Source of the DNA: Microbulbifer variabilis
GTDB lineage: Bacteria; Pseudomonadota; Gammaproteobacteria; Pseudomonadales; Cellvibrionaceae
DNA length: 60,515 nucleotides
NCBI RefSeq assembly: GCF_020524905.1
Contig: NZ_JAIVKI010000024.1
Coordinates: 1-60,515, forward strand
Reading direction: 5' to 3'
Shown here: positions 1 through 7,638 of the stretch, piece after piece
Layout: each line of letters begins with the position of its first letter
How positions within the stretch are numbered: position 1 is the stretch's first letter
Made by a program: the position numbers and the translations under genes
The notes under the pieces: generated by a model
Told to the model about the DNA's origin: nothing
Seen by the model: only the letters and a program-made list of their open reading frames with translations
Databases searched by the model: none

Positions 1-115
1 CCAGTGGTCAAACTCGGTAGAACTCATAGAGCGCAACATATTGAAATAGTCGGGACGGTTAAAATCCCGTGCAATTTGCCGGGCAAATTGAAAACCCGGC
101 ACTAGCCTTTTTTTT
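1..115 (-). CDS. Tail assembly chaperone, frameshift extension (lambda gpGT-like), partial
   Basis: This is the open frame that overlaps the end of the gpG-like gene and runs off the left edge of the window. It has no good start of its own. It is entered by a -1 shift on the run of eight A residues (minus strand of 108-115) just before the gpG stop codon. The shifted frame reads on without a stop to position 1 and ends in MLRSMSSTEFDHW, which resembles the T part of lambda-type GT proteins. In lambda the GT product is made in a small fixed ratio to G and loads the tape measure protein with tail tube subunits. Slippage here is inferred from gene layout and the A-run. Confidence 0.7.
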
Positions 116-527
116 CGGTGTCCTCGCTTTCGTTTTCGCTACTCTCTCCCTCAACGGGTGTTTCTACATAGAGACCGGATAACTTAGCCGCAGGGACATA
201 GAGCACATCTATCAACTTGGGGGTCACGCTGCGGATCAGCCCATGGTGAATATCTTCCAGTGATTCCTGGCAATCCGGATTCATCCAGATGGCGTAAGCC
301 ACCAGCAGCAATTTTTTGCTCACCTCCCCTGCACGGAACGCCCAAAGCTGGCCAAAGTTTTCCAGCTCAGTTTCAGGCAACTCTTCACCCTGCGGCAGTG
401 GAATATCTTCGGTAGTTTTCTGCAGGTATTCACAGCGGTGGTAGGCGCTCAACTCAAATAACTCCACTTCCTGCTGGCCAAATACAACGGTTTCAGATTC
501 TAAAATGGGGGTAGGAACTAAATTCAT
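102..527 (-). CDS. Phage tail assembly chaperone, gpG-like
   Basis: This 141-residue acidic protein lies directly downstream of the major tail protein, which is the position of lambda gene G. It has no membrane segment. The last residues (EDTEKKG) are encoded by an A-run that forms a probable slippery site, so two products are expected: G and a longer GT fusion. These proteins act in the cytoplasm during tail assembly and are not part of the virion. The assignment rests on position, size and the frameshift layout more than on strong sequence recognition. Confidence 0.65.
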   Translation of the reverse strand: MNLVPTPILESETVVFGQQEVELFELSAYHRCEYLQKTTEDIPLPQGEELPETELENFGQLWAFRAGEVSKKLLLVAYAIWMNPDCQESLEDIHHGLIRSVTPKLIDVLYVPAAKLSGLYVETPVEGESSENESEDTEKKG

Positions 528-529
528 CG

Positions 530-943
530 TTAGCTGCCTGGGGTTACTGTGGGTTTACCAGAGATTTTGAACTTCACGGTGCGGGTAATCTTGTCATCCT
601 TGGGCACGGCCTTACCCCAGCCGGTAATATGGCCGATAAATTCCACCTTGGTACCTTCAGGATATTCAATCTGGTAATACTTATTGGTATCTGAATCGTA
701 ATCTGCCCGCAGTGCCTGCTGGCCGCTATCTGTCTCTTTCCAGATCAAAGTAATGGAAACCTCGCCGGCATCGCGTAAGCCGGAGGGGTCATAGTCCATA
801 TAGCCACTGGTGCCATCAATGGGAGTCATTTCAACTGAACCCCGCGATTCCTCACCGGGGTCGATATCCAGCATGCCCGCCACTGGTGTATAGGAAGTGC
901 CATCATCGCTGCGGGAAAATTTTGTTTTATAACCTTGTGCCAT
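530..943 (-). CDS. Major tail (tube) protein
   Basis: 137 residues, starting MAQGYKTKFSRSDD. The motif series (GSVEMTPIDGTSGYMDYDPSGLRDAGEVSITL) is split here only as a description: the strand pattern fits siphoviral tail-tube proteins of the lambda gpV N-terminal domain class. The product polymerises as rings into the non-contractile tail tube. Only 2 bases separate it from the gpG-like gene downstream and 26 from the tail-terminator-like gene upstream, the usual late tail order. No Ig-like C-terminal domain is present, so the protein is shorter than lambda gpV. Confidence 0.7.
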   Translation of the reverse strand: MAQGYKTKFSRSDDGTSYTPVAGMLDIDPGEESRGSVEMTPIDGTSGYMDYDPSGLRDAGEVSITLIWKETDSGQQALRADYDSDTNKYYQIEYPEGTKVEFIGHITGWGKAVPKDDKITRTVKFKISGKPTVTPGS

Positions 944-969
944 AGCTAAGACCTTATTGAGTTGTTGAG

Positions 970-1377
970 TTAAAGGGCTGAGGGTTCGGTGGAATACTGG
1001 GCCCTGTAGATCAATCGAACCTCGCCCAGTGGGTGATCTTGGTCGAGTGCAAATTGCGTCTGGTTAAGCAGAAATAAGTCACAGGTGTTTTCTAAAGTGG
1101 CATCCTGTAGTGCATGCTCGATCTCTTCAGCAGCCTGATCCAGTGCGGCATACACATCGCCGCTAGTCTTCACAACCGCAGCAATAGTTAGATCCAGCTG
1201 TCGACCTGTACCGCCATGCATTTCGTGCTCGATGTTTTCAGTAGCAAAGCCCACCACAATTGCCGGTAAATTTTTTGAATCAATTTCTTCTGTAGTGCCA
1301 GGGGGTGGAAATGCGTAGCCGGATAGAGTTTGCAGCTTGTTTAAAACGGCATCGCGGATAGTTATGCGTTGGGTCAT
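970..1377 (-). CDS. Minor tail protein, tail-terminator (gpU)-like
   Basis: I start this at MTQRITIRDAVL (1377); the frame is open five codons further, but the upstream extension runs towards the terminator of the preceding gene. About 135 residues. The pattern of an N-terminal helix (IRDAVLNKLQTL), then a strand with LPAIVVGF and a long helix around DQAAEEIEHAL, matches lambda U/tail terminator proteins, which cap the tail tube and join it to the head. It lies between the head genes and the major tail protein as expected, although a foreign gene (HEPN/Toprim) has been inserted just upstream. Confidence 0.6.
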   Translation of the reverse strand: MTQRITIRDAVLNKLQTLSGYAFPPPGTTEEIDSKNLPAIVVGFATENIEHEMHGGTGRQLDLTIAAVVKTSGDVYAALDQAAEEIEHALQDATLENTCDLFLLNQTQFALDQDHPLGEVRLIYRAQYSTEPSAL

Positions 1378-1405
1378 TGGGAAGCATTCCAAGATTTTTG
1401 GGCAT

Positions 1406-1429
1406 AAAAAAACCCGCTATTGCGGGTTT
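1406..1429 (-). terminator. Rho-independent terminator of the HEPN/Toprim gene
   Basis: On the minus strand AAACCCGC-AATA-GCGGGTTT is followed by a run of seven T. It lies after the HEPN/Toprim stop codon and before the tail genes. A strong terminator inside a late operon is odd unless it belongs to an autonomous moron gene. Confidence 0.8.
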
Positions 1430-1570
1430 GGGTAATTACTATGATTTCTACTAGTGGCAACATTAACCTCCGCATCATAAGTATGCTTGGAGTGAATACG
1501 CTGCCGGAATCGAAAAGCTGTCACTGTGCCTAGAATTACTAGGCCGACAACCTGATTACTCAATACGTGA

Positions 1571-2881
1571 TTATCTATGCTGCGACAAATATGGGTAATT
1601 TTGACAAGCGGCTATCGCTGTACACTCGGCTATCAGCAAGCCTAGGATGGCCTCAATCTTGCTGACATTATACCCACCTTGAGCCAAGGTTTCGGGAGTT
1701 TGCTTTAAGAATTCCTTGCTGTAGGAATCCTTATACTCTAGTGCCCCCTGATACAATTCGAGACTTTTTTTGTAACTACTCCAACGCACTTTGGCTGGAG
1801 GGTAACCTCCAACCTCAAGATCTAGATAGCACTCAATTGCCGCAGCTCGCCGATTAATATCTGAATTCCGCAATCCCTCGGGACCTTCAGCGGGAAACTG
1901 ACGGAACGTTTCTATCTCGGGCAGCATAATCCCTCGCATGTTTACTGGCAGAGCGAGCCTAGACAAACGATTATAGGCATCTAGGCCTTCTGCATCATTA
2001 TCGAAGACAAATAAAACTTGATTTTGAACGTCAATCTTCGCAAGCCCCTCAGCGAATTTGACAAGATTTCCTGTTCCAGAAAAAGGATGACTTTCGCTAA
2101 CGTCAATAAATCGAAAAAAATCTATAACATCAGGTTCCAATAGCTCTAAAGCATGTTTCAGTATATGGACATCTGAACTACCTTCAGTTGCAATTAAAAA
2201 GGTCTCAGTTCGTTGTGCATTTGCGACGAATTCCCCTTCTGTTGACCATCCCGCTTCCACCAGCGGACCATATTGCCACTCTACGGAAACATCCAGGTTC
2301 GCCACTACCTCTGACAAGAGACGTAAAGTCGAATAGGGGTGAAGAATATTCACTAAGTCTAGAAAAAAGCCTCTCTCAGAATAGGCGCTGGCATCATAAG
2401 ATTTGTAGCACGGTATTCGTTCGAGATTTATTTCATCAAATCGACCTACAATTTTTTTTGTGCTTGCTTCGTCAAAACCAGAGATGAAAGTATTATCAAG
2501 ATCACTTAACGGATGAGCATGAATAAACGCACAAAACTCAGAAAAGCTCATCAAATCAAGCACTAACTCATCATTATCAAAAAATGATTGCTGCTCCTCT
2601 ATCCAGTCTTTAACAACCTTCTCATATTCACGTTGAACACGATCCAGATTGAAACCCAGCAGTTCGAGTCGTGTGGCCAAGCTCTTGAGTGGACGGGTGA
2701 AGCCCATCTCCAAAGGTGTAGGGTCCTCACTTTCATCAATATCGCAATCGTAGTTGATTTGTTGGCTTTTTATCGCTTTACGATCTTTTTCCTGAAAAAT
2801 CGATCCATGATCAACCCCACGATGGTTCTTACTATACGTGAGAGACACCCCAGCAACATCAAGCGTGATTTCCGTACCCAC
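1571..2881 (-). CDS. HEPN/Toprim-associated domain protein, probable antiphage cargo
   Basis: 436 residues. The N-terminal ~100 residues (MGTEITLDVAGVSLTYSKN..., then RLELLGFNLDRVQREYE) resemble the HEPN/Toprim N-terminal domain described in predicted conflict systems. Residues about 225-330 form a TOPRIM fold: the conserved Glu is in FLIATEGSSDVHIL and the D-x-D in VFVFDNDAEGLDAYNRL, so metal-binding acids are present and a nuclease activity is plausible. It sits between head-tail joining and tail genes of the prophage, where no structural gene is expected, and has its own candidate promoter (2932-2960) and terminator (1406-1429). This is the layout of a moron gene expressed from the lysogen. 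Its AT content appears higher than that of flanking phage genes. Function in defence is inferred; no partner gene is visible next to it. Confidence 0.75.
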   Translation of the reverse strand: MGTEITLDVAGVSLTYSKNHRGVDHGSIFQEKDRKAIKSQQINYDCDIDESEDPTPLEMGFTRPLKSLATRLELLGFNLDRVQREYEKVVKDWIEEQQSFFDNDELVLDLMSFSEFCAFIHAHPLSDLDNTFISGFDEASTKKIVGRFDEINLERIPCYKSYDASAYSERGFFLDLVNILHPYSTLRLLSEVVANLDVSVEWQYGPLVEAGWSTEGEFVANAQRTETFLIATEGSSDVHILKHALELLEPDVIDFFRFIDVSESHPFSGTGNLVKFAEGLAKIDVQNQVLFVFDNDAEGLDAYNRLSRLALPVNMRGIMLPEIETFRQFPAEGPEGLRNSDINRRAAAIECYLDLEVGGYPPAKVRWSSYKKSLELYQGALEYKDSYSKEFLKQTPETLAQGGYNVSKIEAILGLLIAECTAIAACQNYPYLSQHR

Positions 2882-2931
2882 GAATTCTCCTCAAAATCTA
2901 CCTAGCAGTTAATTCAAAAGAAGCTGCTTTA

Positions 2932-2960
2932 TATCACTTTGTGAACCCTCGAAGTATCAA
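2932..2960 (-). promoter_or_regulatory. Candidate sigma-70 promoter of the HEPN/Toprim gene
   Basis: On the minus strand TTGATA (2960-2955) is separated by 17 bases from TGATAT (2937-2932), about 50 bases before the start codon. The -35 matches 5 of 6 consensus bases; the -10 only 3 of 6. An inverted repeat (ACTGGTC...GACCAGT plus T-run, about 3000-3040) lies further upstream and could insulate it. Confidence 0.35.
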
Positions 2961-3094
2961 TAAGTTACTGAGTTTTATCGATGTAAAACAATAAATTCTA
3001 CTGGTCTTTGTTAGTAAAAGCACTACGACCAGTTTTTTTAAGTCAGCGGCAGCAATCCCTAGTTAGCTAAAAGCCGGCGAGCAAAGAATCTCGG

Positions 3095-3391
3095 CTACCC
3101 ATCCACCAACACCCGCCAAACAACCCCATCATCCGACAGCCGCTTGCGCACCAGATACTCCAAACCTCCAAGGATAATCACCGCCTCAGAACTGTAAGCC
3201 CCTACCTCACTGACCAGCAGACTCAACTCGATACGTGGCACCCGCACGCGTTCATCCTCATCGAACTCGTCAATCTCTTGATCCTTAATCACACGGCAAG
3301 TAATTGGCTCAGCACCGCTACCGTCTATATAGGTAGCGGGCTTGCCCCACTTGCGAAACGCGCGCTCTGCGGTTCGCTGGTCCAGATCCAT
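3095..3391 (-). CDS. Phage head-tail joining protein (small)
   Basis: 98 residues starting MDLDQRTAERAFRKWG. It lies just downstream of the decoration protein gene (7-base gap) in the position of lambda FII/FI-type or HK97 head-tail connector genes. The C-terminal part (ILGGLEYLVRKRLSDDG, then VVWRVLVDG) is a compact beta pattern often seen in connector proteins. No catalytic motif. The family assignment is by position and size. Confidence 0.5.
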   Translation of the reverse strand: MDLDQRTAERAFRKWGKPATYIDGSGAEPITCRVIKDQEIDEFDEDERVRVPRIELSLLVSEVGAYSSEAVIILGGLEYLVRKRLSDDGVVWRVLVDG

Positions 3392-3398
3392 AAATCAC

Positions 3399-3770
3399 CT
3401 AGACCTTCACGGTGCCCGGCACGCCGGTAAACTTCACCGCTAAGCTGGTAACGCCATCACCGGCAGCCTCTGCAGCGAAGGTAGTAGCACCGGTGATATC
3501 ACCGGTTGCGGCTGTTGCAGCGCTATCGTCAAAGGCTGCTGCGGATACATCCCAAGTGAGCGACTCACCTTGGGCTATCACGGCACCTGATACTTTGGGC
3601 ACGGTGAATACACCATCAATAGCGATCACACCGGACTCACCCACGGCGATATCATCCATCGCCACACCCAGCACTGCGCCTACTGCTAGCACCTGGCCAG
3701 AGGTAATCACCGCGCTGGTGTTGTTGGTGTAATCCAGCATGCGCCCGTCTTGCACAAAATTAGTAGCCAT
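3399..3770 (-). CDS. Capsid decoration protein, DUF2190-type
   Basis: I choose the start at MATNFVQDGRML (3770), preceded by a purine-rich GAGAAAGAG ribosome site; the frame is open 12 codons further up. About 123 residues, rich in Ala, Gly, Val and Thr, with the repeated small-residue beta pattern (AVLGVAMDDIAVGESGVIAI) typical of the DUF2190 family. These are encoded next to the major capsid gene in many siphoviruses and are thought to stud the capsid surface. A terminator-like hairpin separates it from the capsid gene upstream, which may set expression levels. Confidence 0.75.
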   Translation of the reverse strand: MATNFVQDGRMLDYTNNTSAVITSGQVLAVGAVLGVAMDDIAVGESGVIAIDGVFTVPKVSGAVIAQGESLTWDVSAAAFDDSAATAATGDITGATTFAAEAAGDGVTSLAVKFTGVPGTVKV

Positions 3771-3804
3771 TCTCTTTCTCTCAATTGAGTAAATTACTGA
3801 AAGC

Positions 3805-3829
3805 AAAAAGGCCGCGATGTGCGGCCCTT
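3805..3829 (-). terminator. Hairpin between capsid fusion gene and decoration gene
   Basis: On the minus strand AAGGGCCGC-ACATC-GCGGCCTTTTT forms a GC-rich stem with a short T-run, right after the capsid gene. It may be a partial terminator or an mRNA-stabilising hairpin; late genes downstream are still needed, so antitermination or read-through is expected. Confidence 0.6.
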
Positions 3830-3868
3830 TTCGGATTCTTTAAGGTTTGGTTCGGTTTGAGCTGGGTA

Positions 3869-5917
3869 TTAGGTCTTAGGTGTTTTCACCATGCCTTTTG
3901 CGTCCCAGGCCTTGGCAGCGGCATCCAGGCGGACTTTGAACTCCACCCCATCGATATTCCAGCCGTTTTGTTGCTCCAGCACCGGGGCCTGCTGGCCGTC
4001 CAGGTAGAGCACTTCGATGGTGTCTTGCATATTGGGATCGGCAGCCAGATACCAGCCGTTGTGGTTGTGTAAGCGCGCATCAGAAATCACGCTGGCGATA
4101 TTGCGCACGCTATTGGGTACGGTGTTGTTTTTGCTGGTTGCGCCCACTTCGAACTCGGATTCCAGCGCGACCCGTGCAGTACCTTCGTCGGCAATATCAC
4201 AGATCAGGAATTTGGGGCGGATATTCAGGAAGGCATCGCCGTCCTTTTGCTTGCCCATTGTTACCCTTGCGGCGTCGATGCTGCTGGTATTGATCCCTGC
4301 TGCGGTGGCCAGGTTTCCATGGTCGGCATGGAACAGTGCCTTGCCATCAGCCATCTTGGGATTGTTGATCAGGATACTGAACACCAGATCCCCCACGGTG
4401 CGAATAGCAGCGAGCCCCATCTTTTGCGGGATTCGAGTGAAGGCCCCCAGATCGTCATTGATGATCGCTTGGCGAGTAATGGAGAAGAGTTCCCCGTAAG
4501 TGGCCAGCGCGGCAGTTTCGGCACGCTCTCCGATACTCACATATTTAAATTCTGCCCCGGGTGCCACTTGGCGCAGTGAGGGGAAGGTGCCAAGATCCGT
4601 GCGAGTAGCTATTTTGAAATCGCTTAAGTTTCCAGTGGCGGTAAACTGCGGAAACACCTCTGCCGCTTCAGAGTACCCCTTCAGCATCGATTTATTGGCG
4701 ATATTGCCGAGGACCGTCGCGAAGTCCCCGGAGCTATGGGTAAACGCAGCGGCAACCACACCCATTTTATCCAGGCCCGCCAAATTCTGTCCGTGGGCGT
4801 GCATAAACATGCGGGCAATTTCCAGCATGGTATAGCCGGCCATACTATTGCCTTCAGTGCGTTCCTCACCAAAGGCACGCATGGCAATCGCGTTTTCAGC
4901 GTCTGCCTTGATGCGCTTAATGCCCTCACCTTCCTGCACCACCACGCTGTAGCTTTGCACCGGGGTTGGGGTCTGGTTGCCCAGGGCTTCAAGCAGTTTG
5001 TCTTTGGCTGCGGTTACTGTGCAATTCATATCATCCAGACAGGATTGCATTACAGTGTTGTGAGCCTCGAAGCCGTTAAAAGCGGCTTTGATACCGTCTT
5101 TGCGCTTTTGCTCATCCGCTGCAAATTGCGCTCTGGCATCGGCGGCAATCTGCGCTTTCATTTCTGGGGTAACCTCGGTCGCAGCGGTTGCAGCTGGCGT
5201 GGTGGAGGTAGTTGTAGTCATGGCTTTCGCCTCCTGGCTATGGGTTTGGTTTGGATTGCCTGCAACCGCAGACGGGAATCGAATATCCGTAGGCCCCTGC
5301 ATAACCAATGCACTAATGGCTTGAGGGGTATTTTTGAACTGGTTGAAGAGATCGCCATTAAAGCTGGAAGCCATCTCGATTGCGGCAGTGGTATCGGTGG
5401 CGAAGCCAGCGGCTACCGCCTCGGCGCCGGTATACCAAGTCTCGTCATCCATCACTTGGCTGACTTCTTCATCGGACATTCCTGTGCGTGAGGCGTACAG
5501 GCCAATCATGGTGGTTTTCACTTTGGCCAGCAGGTTCTTGGTTTTTTCCAGAGCGCGTTCATCGCCTCGCACACCGGCACTGGGGTTGTGCACCATGTAA
5601 TAGGCGTTCTCGGCGATATGGACGGTATCCCCGGCGAGAGCGATCACACTGCCCATACTGGCTGCGATGCCTTCAATCCAGGTTTCCACTTCCGCTTTAT
5701 GGTCTTTGAGCAGGTTGTAAATGGCGGTGCCGTCGAACACATCACCACCGGGGCAGTTGATGTGCAGATTGATCTTGCTGATATTCCCAAGCATTTTGAG
5801 ATCGCGGGCAAAGTCTTTTGCGGTTACACCCCAATAACCGATGGTGTCGTACAGATAAATATCGGCTTCACCTTTGTTTGCGGCGGAAGTGATGCTGTAC
5901 CAGGATTTTTTAGGCAT
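3869..5917 (-). CDS. ClpP-like prohead protease fused to major capsid protein
   Basis: 682 residues. Residues 1 to ~190 are a ClpP/SppA-type serine protease: the nucleophile Ser is in GIAASMGSVIALAGD, a candidate His is in YYMVHNPSAG, and the substrate-binding strand is INLHINCPGGDVFDGTAI. A low-complexity Ala/Thr linker (about 230-265) is followed by a predicted scaffold-like helical stretch, then the major capsid domain (about 340-680). In most lambda-like phages protease and capsid are separate genes, but this fusion class is known and implies self-cleavage during prohead maturation. It lies downstream of the portal gene with a 12-base gap. Confidence 0.9.
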   Translation of the reverse strand: MPKKSWYSITSAANKGEADIYLYDTIGYWGVTAKDFARDLKMLGNISKINLHINCPGGDVFDGTAIYNLLKDHKAEVETWIEGIAASMGSVIALAGDTVHIAENAYYMVHNPSAGVRGDERALEKTKNLLAKVKTTMIGLYASRTGMSDEEVSQVMDDETWYTGAEAVAAGFATDTTAAIEMASSFNGDLFNQFKNTPQAISALVMQGPTDIRFPSAVAGNPNQTHSQEAKAMTTTTSTTPAATAATEVTPEMKAQIAADARAQFAADEQKRKDGIKAAFNGFEAHNTVMQSCLDDMNCTVTAAKDKLLEALGNQTPTPVQSYSVVVQEGEGIKRIKADAENAIAMRAFGEERTEGNSMAGYTMLEIARMFMHAHGQNLAGLDKMGVVAAAFTHSSGDFATVLGNIANKSMLKGYSEAAEVFPQFTATGNLSDFKIATRTDLGTFPSLRQVAPGAEFKYVSIGERAETAALATYGELFSITRQAIINDDLGAFTRIPQKMGLAAIRTVGDLVFSILINNPKMADGKALFHADHGNLATAAGINTSSIDAARVTMGKQKDGDAFLNIRPKFLICDIADEGTARVALESEFEVGATSKNNTVPNSVRNIASVISDARLHNHNGWYLAADPNMQDTIEVLYLDGQQAPVLEQQNGWNIDGVEFKVRLDAAAKAWDAKGMVKTPKT

Positions 5918-5929
5918 TGCGGTCTCCTT

Positions 5930-7423
5930 TTAAGACTCGGGGTCTTGCTCAGTATTTTCTGCGGGGACCGCAGTGCGTTTACTTGGGGTGGTGATACCGT
6001 TCTCTTCTAGCTTTCTCTGCCAGGCAGCGGTTTGCTTGATCACATCGTCTGGCTTTTTGCCACGGCGGCGGATGGTCTGCTGCGGGCTGACCAGGACATT
6101 TTCCAGCAGGGTTTCATCCGCACTGGCTTCATGGGCCGGATTAATCCAGGGCATCACCGGGGTAATAAAATCGACGTGCATCAGGGTTGCCGGGTCGACA
6201 TCAGCCGGCACTTGGAAAGCATCAGCCAGTAAACCCATTTGCACCCAGCGTCGGGTGACCGGCTCTACAATCTCCTCGCAGAATTCCAGGCTGAGGGTTT
6301 CGTAATTGGCCCACTGCTCCACCAGTTCCTGGCGCTGCGAGCTATAAGTCCCGTTGTAGTTTTTGCTGATGCTGCTAAAGCTGGCCATGGTGCCGGCGGC
6401 AGCCATACGGTGCATGGTTTCTAAAAATGGGGTTAGCAAGCCGCTTGGGCGATTGCTCTGGATGGTGCCGACAGATTCCCCAGGGCGGAGATCGTCATAG
6501 ATGGCACCGGCACGGATGTCGAGAATGCGCTTTCCTTCACTATCCCAAGCATCATCATGCTCATAAGTATCAGGGCTGCCCTTCTGGATAAAACCCACCA
6601 TGGCCGAGGCAATCTTGGCGGCGACGCGCTCGTTTTCTTCATAGTCTTTAATATCGTTGAGGCGATTCATTACCGCGGCAAAGATGGAGACTCCCCGGCT
6701 CTGGTGTAGACGGCGTACAAACTTTAGGTGTTCGATATTTTCTGCTGTGTGGCGCCTGCGATTCATACGCCAGTTCAGTGAGGCTCCGGGGTGCTCGTCG
6801 TACAGCCAGAAGGCCTTGGCTTCCCCCCAGGCGGATTTCTCAATGCCCTGCACTATGCGCTTGTTAGAATCGTTGTAATCCACCGGCAAAAAATCCGGTT
6901 CCAGGCATTCGATGGTGTAAGGCACCGGGGTACGATGCTTTAAGCCAGGCACCGTGCCCTGCAAGTGCCGAAGTAAAGTCTCTCCATCGCGCAGCCAGGT
7001 ATTGCACAGCAGCCGCTGGGATTTGCCCCAGCTGAATTGCCGGGTGCATTCCGGGCGCCGCGCCCATTCCTTGTGAGCTTCATTCATTTGGCTGGCGAGA
7101 CCTTCGTGGATATCGCCAGCCCAGGTTTTGGGCTGGAATTCCACATCGATACCGCGCGGGCCGACAATGTTGTTGACCAGGGTGGTGAGAATACCAAAGG
7201 CAAAATCGTGGTTTTGCTCCAGGTGCCGGGCCTGGCCGCGCAGGGTTTCCACACCGGCTTCGGCGACCAGATCACCGCTGCGATTATCACCGGGGTTTTT
7301 TCTCAGCCGGCTTGGCTTTGCGGCTTCATAGGCCGCGGCAATTTCCAAGGCGCGGCGAGCTTGCACACGGCGCAAGGCAGCCTCGGGCGCAAAGAACCCG
7401 ATTACAGAATCCAGTTTGTTCAT
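5930..7423 (-). CDS. Phage portal protein, lambda family
   Basis: I start it at MNKLDSVIGFFAPEAALRR (7423), where ATG overlaps the gpW-like stop codon by four bases (ATGA); the frame is open 26 codons further. 497 residues, close to lambda gpB. Motifs include LVNNIVGPRGIDVEFQPK near the N terminus and AGTMASFSSISKNYNGTYSSQ about two thirds in, both typical of lambda-type portals. It forms the dodecameric channel at the capsid vertex, the docking site for terminase. Confidence 0.9.
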   Translation of the reverse strand: MNKLDSVIGFFAPEAALRRVQARRALEIAAAYEAAKPSRLRKNPGDNRSGDLVAEAGVETLRGQARHLEQNHDFAFGILTTLVNNIVGPRGIDVEFQPKTWAGDIHEGLASQMNEAHKEWARRPECTRQFSWGKSQRLLCNTWLRDGETLLRHLQGTVPGLKHRTPVPYTIECLEPDFLPVDYNDSNKRIVQGIEKSAWGEAKAFWLYDEHPGASLNWRMNRRRHTAENIEHLKFVRRLHQSRGVSIFAAVMNRLNDIKDYEENERVAAKIASAMVGFIQKGSPDTYEHDDAWDSEGKRILDIRAGAIYDDLRPGESVGTIQSNRPSGLLTPFLETMHRMAAAGTMASFSSISKNYNGTYSSQRQELVEQWANYETLSLEFCEEIVEPVTRRWVQMGLLADAFQVPADVDPATLMHVDFITPVMPWINPAHEASADETLLENVLVSPQQTIRRRGKKPDDVIKQTAAWQRKLEENGITTPSKRTAVPAENTEQDPES

Positions 7424-7638
7424 GAGTAAAAGTTCGCGTAGGCGGGTCCGCGGCGTTTGCCGGCAGCCTTGAGTTTTTCTTGTAGTGCACGACGCTCCCA
7501 CTCCTGCCGACCGGCACGGATTTCCTGCAGGTTCTCTGCAGTAAATTGGCGGCCGTTAATCACCGTGGTTTTACCGGCGAGCACGTCTATCTCGGCCTCG
7601 ATATAGAGGTCAACCATGGCTTGTGCGGTTTTTGACAT
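7420..7638 (-). CDS. Head completion / connector protein, gpW-like
   Basis: 72 residues starting MSKTAQAMVDLYIEAEIDVL. The helical N terminus and the short hairpin GKTTVINGRQFTAENLQEIR match the gpW family (lambda W), which binds beneath the portal and closes the packaged head. It overlaps the portal start by four bases and abuts the terminase stop codon, the canonical A-W-B gene order. Confidence 0.85.
   Translation of the reverse strand: MSKTAQAMVDLYIEAEIDVLAGKTTVINGRQFTAENLQEIRAGRQEWERRALQEKLKAAGKRRGPAYANFYS

Noticed and set aside
4736..5491. Long plus-strand open frame of 251 codons
   Set aside because: Lies antisense to the protease-capsid fusion gene, which has clear domain motifs; no ribosome site or family signature.
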